A stretch of 64,000 nucleotides of DNA from Umezawaea beigongshangensis (GCF_016464305.1 NZ_JAEIOJ010000009.1:186001-250000); one strand, 5' to 3'. Shown: positions 15,757-24,914, numbered from the stretch's first letter. Notes: generated by a model not told the origin, from the sequence alone. Translations and numbers: made by a program.

Positions 15757-15872
15757 TCCCCCCCGACGACCCTCACGCCGCTCCGGGTGTCCGACCGGAC
15801 GAGCGCGTTGCACCACCGGCGTGATCACGACGCGCCGCGGCGTTGTCGGTGGTCCGCTCTAGGGTTCGCGCT

Positions 15873-16268
15873 GTGGTGGAGAGACCGAGCACGTACTGGC
15901 GGCGGACGGTGTCGGAGGAAGCGGAACAGGTCGCCGCCGGTGTCCTGGCCCGGGGCGAGGCCCACGCCGCGCAGCTGTGGCCGCCGCGGTTCACCGCGGA
16001 GGTCGACGAGGTCCTGCTCGCCTACGAGCGCGAGATCGCCGCGCTGGACGAGCCGTCCGACGAGGCGGTCTGGGCGGCGGTGGAGCGGGCCGTCCTCGCT
16101 CTCAACGACGTCAACGTCGAGCACGGCCGCATCGAGACCGAGGAGCGGGAGGACCTGTGCGAGCACCTCGACGCCGTCCTGACCCGCGCGGGGGTCGACG
16201 TCGATGCGCTCACCGGCCGACGCGACGCCGACCGCAGCGAACTGACCGACGAGTGGCGCGAGTGGTGA
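15873..16268 (+). CDS. Conserved hypothetical protein, acidic and helical
   Basis: 131 residues, strongly acidic and predicted mostly helical (SEEAEQVAAGVLARGEAHAA; later NDVNVEHGRIETEEREDLC). No signal peptide, membrane segment or catalytic motif is visible. GTG 15873 is chosen because AGGG lies 8 bases upstream. It heads a run of three same-strand genes (15873, 16312, 16856) with gaps of 43 and 61 bp that could be one operon. I do not recognise the family. Confidence 0.65.
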   Translation: MVERPSTYWRRTVSEEAEQVAAGVLARGEAHAAQLWPPRFTAEVDEVLLAYEREIAALDEPSDEAVWAAVERAVLALNDVNVEHGRIETEEREDLCEHLDAVLTRAGVDVDALTGRRDADRSELTDEWREW

Positions 16269-16311
16269 GACCGCTCCCGCCCACGGGTGGCCCGACCGGC
16301 CGGAGGCGGCC

Positions 16312-16794
16312 GTGACCACGACCCACCGGCAGGTCGGCGTCGTCGAAGCCTCGCGCGGGTGCTTCCTGTTCGAGGCCGAGGAGCTGCCGCAGACCGGGCC
16401 CCGCGCCGAGTACGGCGCGATCCTCGTCGACCCCGGCAGCGGTCAGCTCGAACTGCTCACCGATCGCGACTACGGCCCCGTGCACCTCACCGTCGAAGTC
16501 CACGACGGCCCCGTCCCGCCGACGACGCGCACCTGGAAGGAGGCCGTCACCGCGACGGTGCGCTGGCAGGGCACGAACACGGCCCGCATCTGCGCACTCG
16601 AAGTCGACCTGTGCGACTGGTGGGAGGTTCCGCTGCCCGCACCGCACTTCGTGCTCGACGTCCGCTACCGGGAGCTCGGCGAGCAGGAGCACTGGCTGCT
16701 GCGCCTGTGGCCCGCGACCGCGCCGCAGGCGACGGTGCCGCGACCCGCCCGCGCCCGGACGGCGATCCTCCCCGCGATCCGGTGCGACCTGTGA
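16312..16794 (+). CDS. Hypothetical protein
   Basis: 160 residues rich in beta-strand patterns (HLTVEVHDGPVPPTTRTWKE; later HFVLDVRYRELGEQEHWLLR), soluble, with no recognisable motif. The GTG at 16312 is supported by GGAGG 5 bases upstream. It has the look of small actinomycete proteins encoded beside regulators or toxin-like genes, but I cannot assign a function. It lies in the possible operon 15873-17656. Confidence 0.7.
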   Translation: MTTTHRQVGVVEASRGCFLFEAEELPQTGPRAEYGAILVDPGSGQLELLTDRDYGPVHLTVEVHDGPVPPTTRTWKEAVTATVRWQGTNTARICALEVDLCDWWEVPLPAPHFVLDVRYRELGEQEHWLLRLWPATAPQATVPRPARARTAILPAIRCDL

Positions 16795-16855
16795 TCCACT
16801 GCTGAGCCGGGAGGGGACCGGTTCTCCTCGCACCGGACGAGGTGAGGAAGTGCCG

Positions 16856-17656
16856 ATGACGGATCGTGCGCACTCGATCGAGTCGATGCAGCAGCTCGCC
16901 GCGGTGTGGCGCGTCGTGGTGCTCGACCGGGATCCCGGCGCCGACGTGCGGGACCTCCCCGGCGTCGCCGTCCGCTGGGCCGACAGCGAGTTCGTCTTCT
17001 GGAACTGCGTCACGCTGACCGACGTCGGCCCGGACGCGGAGCTGCTCGGGCGACGGCTGGGCGTGGCGGCGGACGTCATGCGCTCGAAGCAGCGGGCCGG
17101 TTTCCTGTGGCTCTTCGAGGGTCTCCTCGACGACGACGCCCGCGCCGCGCTGGACGCGGCGGCCGGGCGCGCGGGCCTGCGGCACGCCTTTCCCGGCACC
17201 GGCATGGCCGCAGACCTGCTCCCCGTGCCCGACCCCGTCCACCCCGACCTGACGTTCGCGCGCGTGCGCACGAACGAGGACCTGCGGGCCTACGCGGACC
17301 TCAACTCGCGCGCCTACGGCTTCCCCCTCGAAGCCGGCCGCGACGGCCTCCTCGGCTCCTCGCTGTGGACGAACGAGGTGCACGCCTACCTGGGCCTGCG
17401 GGACGGCGTGCCGGTGACGTGCGCCTCGGCGGTGGAGGCGGAGGGCCGCCTGTTCGTCGCGCTCGTCGCCACCGATCCGCGGTGGCAGCGCAGGGGCTAC
17501 GGCGAAGCGGTGACGCGGAAGGCGCTGCACGAGGGTGGCCGGGCCACCGGACTGACCCGTGCCACCCTCCACGCCACCGTCGCGGGAGCACCCGTGTACC
17601 CGAGGATCGGGTTCGAGCCGAACTCGCCGATCCGCTTCTACGGCCTGGACGGCTGA
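16856..17656 (+). CDS. GNAT-family N-acetyltransferase
   Basis: 266 residues. The C-terminal GNAT domain has VALVATDPRWQRRGYGEAV (acetyl-CoA loop Q-R-R-G-Y-G) and ends VYPRIGFEPNSPIRFYGL. The N-terminal ~125 residues resemble a second, non-catalytic GNAT-like lobe. ATG 16856 is preferred over GTG 16850 because GAGGAAG is 5-6 bases upstream. It is convergent with the RNA-repair gene, with only 4 bp between the stops, so there is no room for a terminator. The substrate is unknown. Confidence 0.88.
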   Translation: MTDRAHSIESMQQLAAVWRVVVLDRDPGADVRDLPGVAVRWADSEFVFWNCVTLTDVGPDAELLGRRLGVAADVMRSKQRAGFLWLFEGLLDDDARAALDAAAGRAGLRHAFPGTGMAADLLPVPDPVHPDLTFARVRTNEDLRAYADLNSRAYGFPLEAGRDGLLGSSLWTNEVHAYLGLRDGVPVTCASAVEAEGRLFVALVATDPRWQRRGYGEAVTRKALHEGGRATGLTRATLHATVAGAPVYPRIGFEPNSPIRFYGLDG

Positions 17657-17660
17657 GCGG

Positions 17661-20198
17661 TCACAGCCTGGGGTCGACCGGCTCCGACTCCAGGGCCAGC
17701 ACCGCGAAGGCGCACTCGTGCACCCGCCACAGCGGTTCACCGCGCGCCGCGCGCTCCAGTCCCTCCAGCCCCAGCGCGTACTCGCGCAGCGCCAGGGAGC
17801 GCTTGGCGCCCACCGCGCGCTGCCGCAGCCGCGCCAGGTTCGCGGGTTCGGTGTAGTCGGGGCCGTAGACGATGCGCAGGTACTCCCGGCCCCGCACCTT
17901 CAGCCCCGGCTGCACCGGGCCGCGCTTGCCGCGCAGCAGGTTCGCCATCGGCTTGACGACCATCCCCTCGCCACCGGCGGCGGTCAGCTCCTCCCACCAC
18001 GCCACCCCCGCACCGGTCGACGCCTCGTCTCCGGTGGTCACCAGCAGCCGCCGCGTGGTCGCGAACAGCTCCTCGTCGGCCTCGCGCAACCGGTCGGCCA
18101 GGGCGAGGTGCCAGCCGTGGTCCCGCCGGGAGAACGTCGCCCCGGACGCGGCCAGCAGCTGGAACGGCGCGAGCCGCACGCCGGTGAGACCGTCGGTGTC
18201 CCAGCGGTAGCGGCCGTACGCCCGGTCGAACGCCGCGGCGTTGGCGAGCCTCGACGTGGTGCGGGCCAGCAGGTCGGCCACGTCCGCGCCGCGCTCGCTC
18301 GCCGCGGTCAGCGCGCGCACGGCAGCGGGCAGCGCCGCCCCGGCGGCCGCCCCGACCGCGGCGTAGCGCTCGCGGAGGAGGCCGTCCGCCTTGGCGCTCC
18401 ACGGCAGCAGTTCCGCGTCCAGCAGCAGCCAGTCGCTGTCCAGCTCCTCCCACAGACCCGCCGCGGTCACGGCGTCGCGCACCCGCCCCAGCAGCTGCGC
18501 CGTCAGCTCCGGGCCGAAGAACGGACGGCCGGTGCGGGTGTGCACCGCGCCGACGCCCTCCGCGCCGAAGCGCGCCGCCGCGGCGGCCTCGTCCCGGCAC
18601 ACCAGCACGATCGCGCGGGAGCCCATGTGCTTCTCCTCGCACAGCACCTCCCCCACCCCGGCGGAGCGGTAGGCCTCGAACGCCTCGTCGGGGTGCTCCA
18701 GGACGTCCTCGCGCCGCGACGTCGCCACGGGAGACATCGTCGGCGGCAGGTGCAGCAGCCAGCGCGGGTCCACCGCGAACCGGCTCATCACCTCCAGCGC
18801 CGCTGCGGCGTGCTCCGCGCCCACGGTGATCCGGCCGTGCTCGGCGGTGGCCACGACCCGCTTGCCCGCCACGTCGGTCAGGCTCAGCACGCCCGGCTCG
18901 CGCGCCACCGGCGCCTGCGGCGCGACCAGCGGCCTGACCGGCGCGTACCAGACCTCGTGGGCGGCGACGGAGACCACCTCGCGCTCCGGGTAGCGCAGGG
19001 CGGTCAGCTTCCCGCCGAACACCGCACCGGTGTCCAGGCACATCGTGCCGTTGACCCACTCCGCCTCGGGCACGGGCGTGTGTCCGTAGAGGACGGTCGC
19101 CGAACCCCGGTACTCGTTCGCCCACGGGTAGCGCACCGGCAGGCCGTACTCGTCGGTCTCGCCGGTGGTGTCGCCGTAGAGCGCGAAGCTGCGCACCCGT
19201 CCCGACGCGCGCCCGTGGTACCGCTCGGGCAGACCGGCGTGCGCCAGCACGAGGTCACCACCGTCGAGGACGAGGTGCGACACCAGGTCGTAGCAGAAGC
19301 GCTCCACCCGCGCGCGGAACTCGGCCGGCTCCGCCGACAGCTGCGCCAGCGACTCGGCCAGGCCGTGCGCGACGGTCACCTTCTTGCCGCGCAGGGCGCG
19401 CACGAGCTTCTGCTCGTGGTTCCCGCAGACGGCGAGCGCGTGTCCCGCCTCGACCATGCCCATGACCAGACGCAGCACCCCCGGCGTGTCCGGGCCCCGG
19501 TCGACCAGGTCGCCCACGAACGCCGCGCGCCTGCCGCCGGGGTGCGCGGCGTCCACCGCGCGCCCCTCGGCGTCGCGCACCAGCGCGTAGCCCAGTTCCG
19601 TCAGCAGCTCCTCCAGCTCGGCGCGGCAGCCGTGCACGTCGCCGATCACGTCGAACGGCCCGGTGTCCTGCCTGCGGTCGTTGAGCAGCGGTTCGACCAC
19701 GATCTTCGCGGCGTCCACGTCGGACTGCGCGGACAGCACGTGCACCCGCCGGAAGCCCTCCTTCTGCAGGTGGCGCAACGACTTGCGCAGATCGGCGTGC
19801 TGGCGCCGCACGACGTGCGGGCCGAAGTCGCGGTCGGGGCGGGAGGCGTTGCGCTCCAGGCACACCGCCTCGGGCAGGTCCAGCACGATCGCCACGGGCA
19901 GCACGTCGTGCGCGCGGGCCAGCGCCACCAGGCCCGCGCGGGCCTCGCGCTGCACGTTGGTGGCGTCCACGACCGTGATGCGGCCGGCCGCCAGGCGCTT
20001 GCCCGCCACGAAGTGCAGCACCTCGAAGGCGTCCTTCGTCGCGGCCTGGTCGTTCTCGTCGTCGGAGACCACACCGCGGTAGTGGTCGCTGGAGAGGACC
20101 TGCGTGGGGGCGAAGTGCCGGTGCGCGAAGGTGGACTTGCCGGAGCCGGAGGTGCCCACGAGCACGACCAGCGACATGTCGGGGACGACGAGCTTCAC
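17661..20198 (-). CDS. pnkp: Polynucleotide kinase-phosphatase-ligase (bacterial RNA repair)
   Basis: An 845-residue end-healing and sealing enzyme. The kinase P-loop GTSGSGKST (15-23) phosphorylates RNA 5'-OH ends. The binuclear metallophosphatase has GDVHG (186-190), GDLVDRG, GNHE and GHTP and removes 2',3'-cyclic phosphates. A C-terminal ligase-type adenylyltransferase has KHMGSR with the nucleotidyl lysine at K523. In the family, Pnkp acts with Hen1 to repair RNAs, such as tRNAs cut by ribotoxins, and the complex leaves a 2'-O-methyl mark. The GTG at 20198 overlaps the Hen1 stop (GTGA) and has GAGGAGA upstream, so the two are translationally coupled. Confidence 0.96.
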   Translation of the reverse strand: MKLVVPDMSLVVLVGTSGSGKSTFAHRHFAPTQVLSSDHYRGVVSDDENDQAATKDAFEVLHFVAGKRLAAGRITVVDATNVQREARAGLVALARAHDVLPVAIVLDLPEAVCLERNASRPDRDFGPHVVRRQHADLRKSLRHLQKEGFRRVHVLSAQSDVDAAKIVVEPLLNDRRQDTGPFDVIGDVHGCRAELEELLTELGYALVRDAEGRAVDAAHPGGRRAAFVGDLVDRGPDTPGVLRLVMGMVEAGHALAVCGNHEQKLVRALRGKKVTVAHGLAESLAQLSAEPAEFRARVERFCYDLVSHLVLDGGDLVLAHAGLPERYHGRASGRVRSFALYGDTTGETDEYGLPVRYPWANEYRGSATVLYGHTPVPEAEWVNGTMCLDTGAVFGGKLTALRYPEREVVSVAAHEVWYAPVRPLVAPQAPVAREPGVLSLTDVAGKRVVATAEHGRITVGAEHAAAALEVMSRFAVDPRWLLHLPPTMSPVATSRREDVLEHPDEAFEAYRSAGVGEVLCEEKHMGSRAIVLVCRDEAAAAARFGAEGVGAVHTRTGRPFFGPELTAQLLGRVRDAVTAAGLWEELDSDWLLLDAELLPWSAKADGLLRERYAAVGAAAGAALPAAVRALTAASERGADVADLLARTTSRLANAAAFDRAYGRYRWDTDGLTGVRLAPFQLLAASGATFSRRDHGWHLALADRLREADEELFATTRRLLVTTGDEASTGAGVAWWEELTAAGGEGMVVKPMANLLRGKRGPVQPGLKVRGREYLRIVYGPDYTEPANLARLRQRAVGAKRSLALREYALGLEGLERAARGEPLWRVHECAFAVLALESEPVDPRL

Positions 20199-21580
20199 CG
20201 GGTCTCCTCGGGGGTGAACACGGCCATCTGGGTGGGCGGACCGTGCACGGGGTCCTCGGGGCCGATCGGCAGGTACCGCACGCGCAGGCCGTGCCGGGCG
20301 GCGACGCCGTCGGCCCACCGCGCGAACTGCGCCCTGGTCCACTCGAAGCGGTGGTCGGTGTGCCTCATCTGCCCCGCGGGCAGCGTCTCGAACAGCACGT
20401 TGTGCTCGGCGTTCGGCGTGGTCACCACCACCGCGCCCGGCGCGGCCACCTCGAACACCGCTCGCTCCAGCGCCGGCAGGCGGTCGGGCTCGACGTGCTC
20501 CACCACCTCCATCAGCACCGCCGCGTCGTGACCGGCGAGCGACGGGTCGGTGTAGGTCAACGCCGACTGCCGCAGCGAGATCCGCTCCCGGACCCGGTCG
20601 GGCGCGCGGTCGAGCCCGAGCCGGGCGTGCGCCGCGGCCAGCGCGCCGGCCGACACGTCCACGCCCAGCACGTGCGTGAACGACGGATCGGCCAGCAGGT
20701 CCCGCAGCAGCGCCCCGGCGCCGCAGCCGAGGTCGAGCACCCGGCGCGCGCCCAGTTCCCGCAGCACGGTCAGCACGGCCTGCCGCCGCTGCTCGGCCAG
20801 CGAGATCCGCGGCGGGACGAGGGCGTCGTCCAGCTCGCCCTCCGCCGGGTCGTCGCCCTCGGCGAGCCTGCTCAGCGCCGACCTCACCAGGACGGAGGTG
20901 CGCTTGAGGTAGCGGCTGGTGATCAGCTCCCGCTCCGGGTGCGCGGCCAGCCAGCCCTCACCGGCGCGCAGCAGCTTGTCCACCTCCTGCTGCTCCACCC
21001 AGTAGTGCTTGGCGTCGTCGGCGACGGGCAGCAGCACGTACAGGTGCCGCAGCGCGTCGGACAGCCGCAGCTCACCGGTCAGCTCGACGTCGCAGCAGCG
21101 CGAGTCGCCCCACTCGGGCACCGCGGCCGACAGCGGGACCGGCCGTGCCGCGACGTGCCACCCCAGCGGTGCGAACAGCCGCCGCAGCAGTTCCGGACCG
21201 CCGCCGCAGGGCAGCGCGGGCAGGTGCACCCGCAGCGGGATCGCCGAGTCCGCCAGCTCCTGGTGTCCGTCGCAGCGCCCGTTCATCGCGGTGCGGAACA
21301 CCGCCCCCAGCGCGACGGCCAGCAGCGAACCCGCCGTGTAGGGACGGTCGTTGACGTACTGCCCCAGCGTGAACGCGTCGTCCCGGCGCCCCCGGACCAG
21401 ACCGATCGGGTCGACCTCCAGCAGCAGCGCCGCGGTGCACTCCCGCTCGTCGGCGCGCGGGTAGAACACGTGGGCGGTGCCGGAGGCGACGCGGAAGGGC
21501 TGCACCTTCGCGGGGTGCTTGTGCAGCAGGAAGCCGAGGTCCGTCGCGGGTCGGTGGGTCGTGGTGATGGTCAGCAGCAC
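20195..21580 (-). CDS. hen1: 3'-terminal RNA ribose 2'-O-methyltransferase Hen1
   Basis: 461 residues. The N-terminal domain (LLTITTTHRPATDLGFLLHK), which in this family supports ligation by Pnkp, is followed by a C-terminal SAM methyltransferase with DLGCGAG from D283. The metal-binding set is E358-V-V-E361-H362 plus a later His in PNAEHN. It methylates the 2'-OH at the 3' end of cut RNA before sealing, so the repaired RNA resists re-cleavage at the same site (family knowledge). The start is GTG 21580 with a weak ribosome-binding site. It is the first gene of the hen1-pnkp operon and divergent from a metal-type transport cassette across the Zur-like box. Confidence 0.95.
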   Translation of the reverse strand: MLLTITTTHRPATDLGFLLHKHPAKVQPFRVASGTAHVFYPRADERECTAALLLEVDPIGLVRGRRDDAFTLGQYVNDRPYTAGSLLAVALGAVFRTAMNGRCDGHQELADSAIPLRVHLPALPCGGGPELLRRLFAPLGWHVAARPVPLSAAVPEWGDSRCCDVELTGELRLSDALRHLYVLLPVADDAKHYWVEQQEVDKLLRAGEGWLAAHPERELITSRYLKRTSVLVRSALSRLAEGDDPAEGELDDALVPPRISLAEQRRQAVLTVLRELGARRVLDLGCGAGALLRDLLADPSFTHVLGVDVSAGALAAAHARLGLDRAPDRVRERISLRQSALTYTDPSLAGHDAAVLMEVVEHVEPDRLPALERAVFEVAAPGAVVVTTPNAEHNVLFETLPAGQMRHTDHRFEWTRAQFARWADGVAARHGLRVRYLPIGPEDPVHGPPTQMAVFTPEETR

Positions 21581-21662
21581 ACCGGGAGTCTGCCCCGGGG
21601 CACGGCCCGCGCACCTGCGGATCAGCGCGACCGGTCCGACGTGGGACGAAACACACCGACTA

Positions 21663-21677
21663 TGAAAACGGTTATCA
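21663..21677. promoter_or_regulatory. Fur-family (Zur-like) box TGAAAACGGTTATCA
   Basis: A 7-1-7 inverted repeat with a single mismatched pair, AT-rich in very GC-rich surroundings. It matches the general form of actinobacterial Zur boxes (TGAAAA...TTTTCA type) better than the iron box found at 29002. It ends 19 bases before the GTG of the binding-protein gene and lies 82 bases before the Hen1 start, so it could govern one or both divergent units. Which regulator binds is inferred. Confidence 0.6.
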
Positions 21678-21696
21678 CTGTGCTTATGGTGCTGCC

Positions 21697-23184
21697 GTGC
21701 GCTTCTCCCTCCCCCTCGCCCTCCTGTCGATCCCGGTGCTGCTGCTGCCGGGCTGCTTCGCCGGCACGCCCGAGACGGACACCGCGTCGTCCGGTGGCCG
21801 CATCAGGGTGGCCATGCTCCAACCGCCGCGATCCGGCCTCTCCCCGCTCAGCGACGACGCGTTCAAGCTGTCCCGCTGGTCCACGGCGGAAACCCTGGTG
21901 ACCCTCGACGCCGACAGCAACGCGCTGCCCGGCCTGGCCACCGGGTGGACCAGGACGTCGGAGCTGAGCTGGGAGTTCACCGTCCGGACCGGCGTGTCCT
22001 TCCACGACGGCAGCGCCCTCACCCCGGCCGCGGTCGCCGCCGCGCTGAACCGGGCCACCACCGCCTCGCCCAAGCCGCGCATCCTCGACGGCGTCGTGCT
22101 GACCGCCGAGGCGCGACAGGACGCCGTCGTCGTGACGACCGCCGAGCCGGACCCCCTGGTGCCGCAGCGCTTGTCGTCACCGCAGCTCGCGATCCTGGCC
22201 GAGAGCGCCTACACCGCCGACGGCCGCGTGAACCCGGTCGGCACCGGCACGGGGCCGTTCCGGCTCGTCGCCGTCAACGGCACCACCACCGCCACCCTCG
22301 ACCGGTTCGACGGCTACTGGGGCGAGCGGGCGAGGGCCGACGGGATCGACGTGTCGTTCGTGCCGGACGGCACCGCCCGCGCGGCGGCGATCCGCAGCGG
22401 CGAGGCGCACGTCGCGGAGGCCGTGCCCGTGTCGCAGGCGGCGCTGCTCGATCCGGCGACGATCACCGAGGTGCCCATGCCGCGCACCAACACCCTCTAC
22501 CTCAACACCCGCTCCGGTCCGTTCACCGACGCGCGACTGCGCGCCGCGGTCCGCGAGGCCGTCGACGCCGACGAGATCGTGCGCGGCGTCTACGAGGGCC
22601 GCGCCGACGCCGCCGAGGGCCTGCTCGGCCCGGCGCTGCCGTGGGCCGCCGCCGGGCGCGCGCCGATCACCGACCCGACCCCGGCCGCCGACGCCGGTGG
22701 CACCGCGATCACCCTCGCCACGTTCTCCGACCGCGCCGAGCTGCCCGAGGTCGCCTCGGTCGTGCAGCAGCGGCTGGAGGACGCCGGGTTCACCGTGACG
22801 CAGGTCGTGCGGGAGTACGCGCACATCGAGCAGGACGCGCTGGCCGGGAAGTTCGACGTGTTCATCCTGTCGCGGGCCACCGTGCTGGACTCCGGCGACC
22901 CCGTCGCCTACCTGCGCTCCGACTTCACCTGCGACGGGTCGTTCAACCTGTCCGGGCTGTGCGACCCGGCGGTGGACGAGCTGGTCCGGACGGCGGCGGG
23001 CACCGAGGCCGGTGACGCCCGCCGCGCGGCGGTCCTGGCAGCCGAGGCCGCCGTGCTGCGCACCGACGCCGCGATCCCGATGCTGCACGAGCGCGTCGTG
23101 CAGGGCGACGCGACGTCCGTCGCCGACTCGGCCAAGGACCCGCGCGAGCGGCAGCTGATCACCAGCGCCACCCACCTGCGGTGA
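21697..23184 (+). CDS. ABC transporter substrate-binding lipoprotein, family 5
   Basis: 495 residues. A lipoprotein signal peptide with lipobox LLPGC (Cys20) is followed by a peptide/nickel/metallophore-type (SBP_bac_5) fold: PGLATGWTRT, SWEFTVRTGVSFHDG, and GTGPFRLV before the DGYWGE segment. Proteins of this family bind oligopeptides, nickel complexes or opine metallophores. A Zur-like box 19 bases upstream favours a metal-chelate ligand (inference). The GTG start has no good ribosome-binding site. The stop overlaps the next start (GTGA). Confidence 0.9.
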   Translation: MRFSLPLALLSIPVLLLPGCFAGTPETDTASSGGRIRVAMLQPPRSGLSPLSDDAFKLSRWSTAETLVTLDADSNALPGLATGWTRTSELSWEFTVRTGVSFHDGSALTPAAVAAALNRATTASPKPRILDGVVLTAEARQDAVVVTTAEPDPLVPQRLSSPQLAILAESAYTADGRVNPVGTGTGPFRLVAVNGTTTATLDRFDGYWGERARADGIDVSFVPDGTARAAAIRSGEAHVAEAVPVSQAALLDPATITEVPMPRTNTLYLNTRSGPFTDARLRAAVREAVDADEIVRGVYEGRADAAEGLLGPALPWAAAGRAPITDPTPAADAGGTAITLATFSDRAELPEVASVVQQRLEDAGFTVTQVVREYAHIEQDALAGKFDVFILSRATVLDSGDPVAYLRSDFTCDGSFNLSGLCDPAVDELVRTAAGTEAGDARRAAVLAAEAAVLRTDAAIPMLHERVVQGDATSVADSAKDPRERQLITSATHLR

Positions 23185-24914
23185 GCGCGGCCCTCCCCCG
23201 CGTCGGGCCGCTCGCCGCGCGGGCCGCGTCGATCGCGGTCGTCGTCGCGGCGGTGGGGCTGCTGCCGTGGCTGGCCGGGCGCGACCCGGCGCTGTCGGTG
23301 CTGCGGGCCCGCGCGGGCGAGCAGGACCCGACGCGGGAGGCGCTGGACGCCGTGCGCCGGGAACTGGGCCTCGACGCCCACCCGCTCGCGCTGTTCGGCG
23401 ACTGGCTGGCCGGGGCCGCGCGCGGCGACCTGGGCCGGTCCTGGGTCACCGGGAACGTCGTGCTGCCCTCGGTCCTGTCCGGTCTCGGCGCGTCGGTGAC
23501 GCTCATGGCCGCGGCGCTCGTCGTCGCGCTGGCGGTGGCCTGCGGGCTGTGCGCGCCGACCGTGCTGCGCGGCGCGCGGGGGCTGCCGCGGCGCGGCAGC
23601 GGGGCGACGGCCGCCGTGCTCGCCGCGGCACCGGAGTTCCTGATCGCCGCCGTGCTGCTGGTGCTCGGCGCGGTGTGGCTGGGCTGGTTCCCGCCCTACG
23701 GCTGGCAGGGACCGCAGCACCTCGTGCTGCCCGCGCTCGCGCTGGGCCTGCCCGCCGGGGCCGTGCTGGGACGACTGGCCGACGACGCCGTGGCACCGGT
23801 GTTCGCGGAGCGCTGGGTGGAGCTGTGGCGGTCGTGGGGCTGCCCACCCCGGACGGTCGCCCGCGCCGCGGTCCGCCGCGCGCTGCCGCCGGTGCTCCCG
23901 CAACTCGGCCTCGTCGTGGCCGGGCTGACCGGCGGCGCGGTCGCGGTCGAGGTGGTGTTCGCGGTGCCGGGCCTGGGCCGCACGGCGCTGGGTGCCGCGG
24001 AGTCGCAGGACCTCCCGCTGCTCCAGGGGGCCGTGATCGCGCTGGTGCTGCTGGGCGCCGGGGCCGGGGCCGTGACGGCGCTGCTGCGCCACCGGCTGCT
24101 GGGTCCGGCGCTGCGCGCCGCAGCCCTGCCGGTGCCGCCACCGGTCGCGACCGGTGGCGGTCGCGCTCCGCTGGTCGTGACCGCAGCGTCCGCCACCGCG
24201 CTCGCGGTCGTCGTGGGCTGGGGGCTGCTGCGGGAACCGCTGCGCCTGGACACGACCGTCCGGCTGACCGCGCCGAGCGCGTCGCACCCGCTGGGCACCG
24301 ACGGCCTCGGCCGGGACGTGCTCGCCCGCGTCGGTCACGGCGCGCTCGCCACGATCGGCACGGCCGCGCTGGTCTGCCTGTGCTCGTTGCTGGTCGCGGT
24401 GGCGCTCGGGTTCCTGCCCGGCGTCGCCCGCGCCGTCGCGGAGACCGCCAACGCCGTGCCGCCGGTCGTCGCCGGTCTGCTGGTGGCCGCGGTGACCGGG
24501 CCCGGCGCGGCCGGCGCCGCGCTCGCCGTGGGACTGGTGTCCTGGCCGCCGCTGGCGTCGCACGCGGCCGCTCTGGTGGAGGAGAGCCGGGGCGCGAGCC
24601 ACACCGAGGCGCAGCGCGCGATCGGCGCGTCACCGCTGTGGACGCTGCGGCGGCACGTGCTGCCCGCCGTGGCCGGTCCGCTCGCCCGGCACGCCGTGCT
24701 GCGGTTGCCCGGCGTCGCGCTCGCCCTGGCCTCCCTCGGCTTCCTCGGGCTCGGCGCGGCGCCGCCCGCGCCGGAGTGGGGCGTGCTGCTGGCCGAGTCG
24801 CTGCCCCACGTCGAGCGCGCCCCGTGGGCGGTGCTCGCCCCGGCGAGCGCGCTGGCGCTGCTCGCGGTGCTGGCGGTGGCCTCGGCGACGGCGCTCGGCG
24901 GGCGGACCCGGTGA
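23181..24914 (+). CDS. Fused DppB-DppC-type ABC permease (two permease domains)
   Basis: 577 residues. The first half (about 1-295) has the DppB layout, with the EAA-type loop around VELWRSWGCPPRTVARAAVR and GLGRTALGAAESQDLPLLQG. The second half (about 320-577) has the DppC layout: HPLGTDGLGRDVLARVGHGA, the EAA loop EAQRAIGASPLWTLRRHVLP, and LGLGAAPPAPEWGVLL near the end. In most bacteria these are two proteins; here one chain supplies the whole membrane channel. It is coupled by GTGA overlaps to the lipoprotein before and the MFS gene after. No gene for the ATP-hydrolysing subunits follows. Confidence 0.9.
   Translation: MSAALPRVGPLAARAASIAVVVAAVGLLPWLAGRDPALSVLRARAGEQDPTREALDAVRRELGLDAHPLALFGDWLAGAARGDLGRSWVTGNVVLPSVLSGLGASVTLMAAALVVALAVACGLCAPTVLRGARGLPRRGSGATAAVLAAAPEFLIAAVLLVLGAVWLGWFPPYGWQGPQHLVLPALALGLPAGAVLGRLADDAVAPVFAERWVELWRSWGCPPRTVARAAVRRALPPVLPQLGLVVAGLTGGAVAVEVVFAVPGLGRTALGAAESQDLPLLQGAVIALVLLGAGAGAVTALLRHRLLGPALRAAALPVPPPVATGGGRAPLVVTAASATALAVVVGWGLLREPLRLDTTVRLTAPSASHPLGTDGLGRDVLARVGHGALATIGTAALVCLCSLLVAVALGFLPGVARAVAETANAVPPVVAGLLVAAVTGPGAAGAALAVGLVSWPPLASHAAALVEESRGASHTEAQRAIGASPLWTLRRHVLPAVAGPLARHAVLRLPGVALALASLGFLGLGAAPPAPEWGVLLAESLPHVERAPWAVLAPASALALLAVLAVASATALGGRTR

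Noticed and set aside
15416-15759. A duplication of the whole hydrolase/CGNR divergent unit from 8963-10414.
   Set aside because: The hydrolase fragment at 15416 does not match the intact hydrolase; only the last 203 bp of the CGNR gene are shared, so a simple copy of the unit is not supported.
23181-24914. The fused permease as a sequencing-error join of two genes.
   Set aside because: The frame is continuous, with a sensible Pro-rich linker between the halves and GTGA couplings at both ends, so a natural fusion is the better reading.
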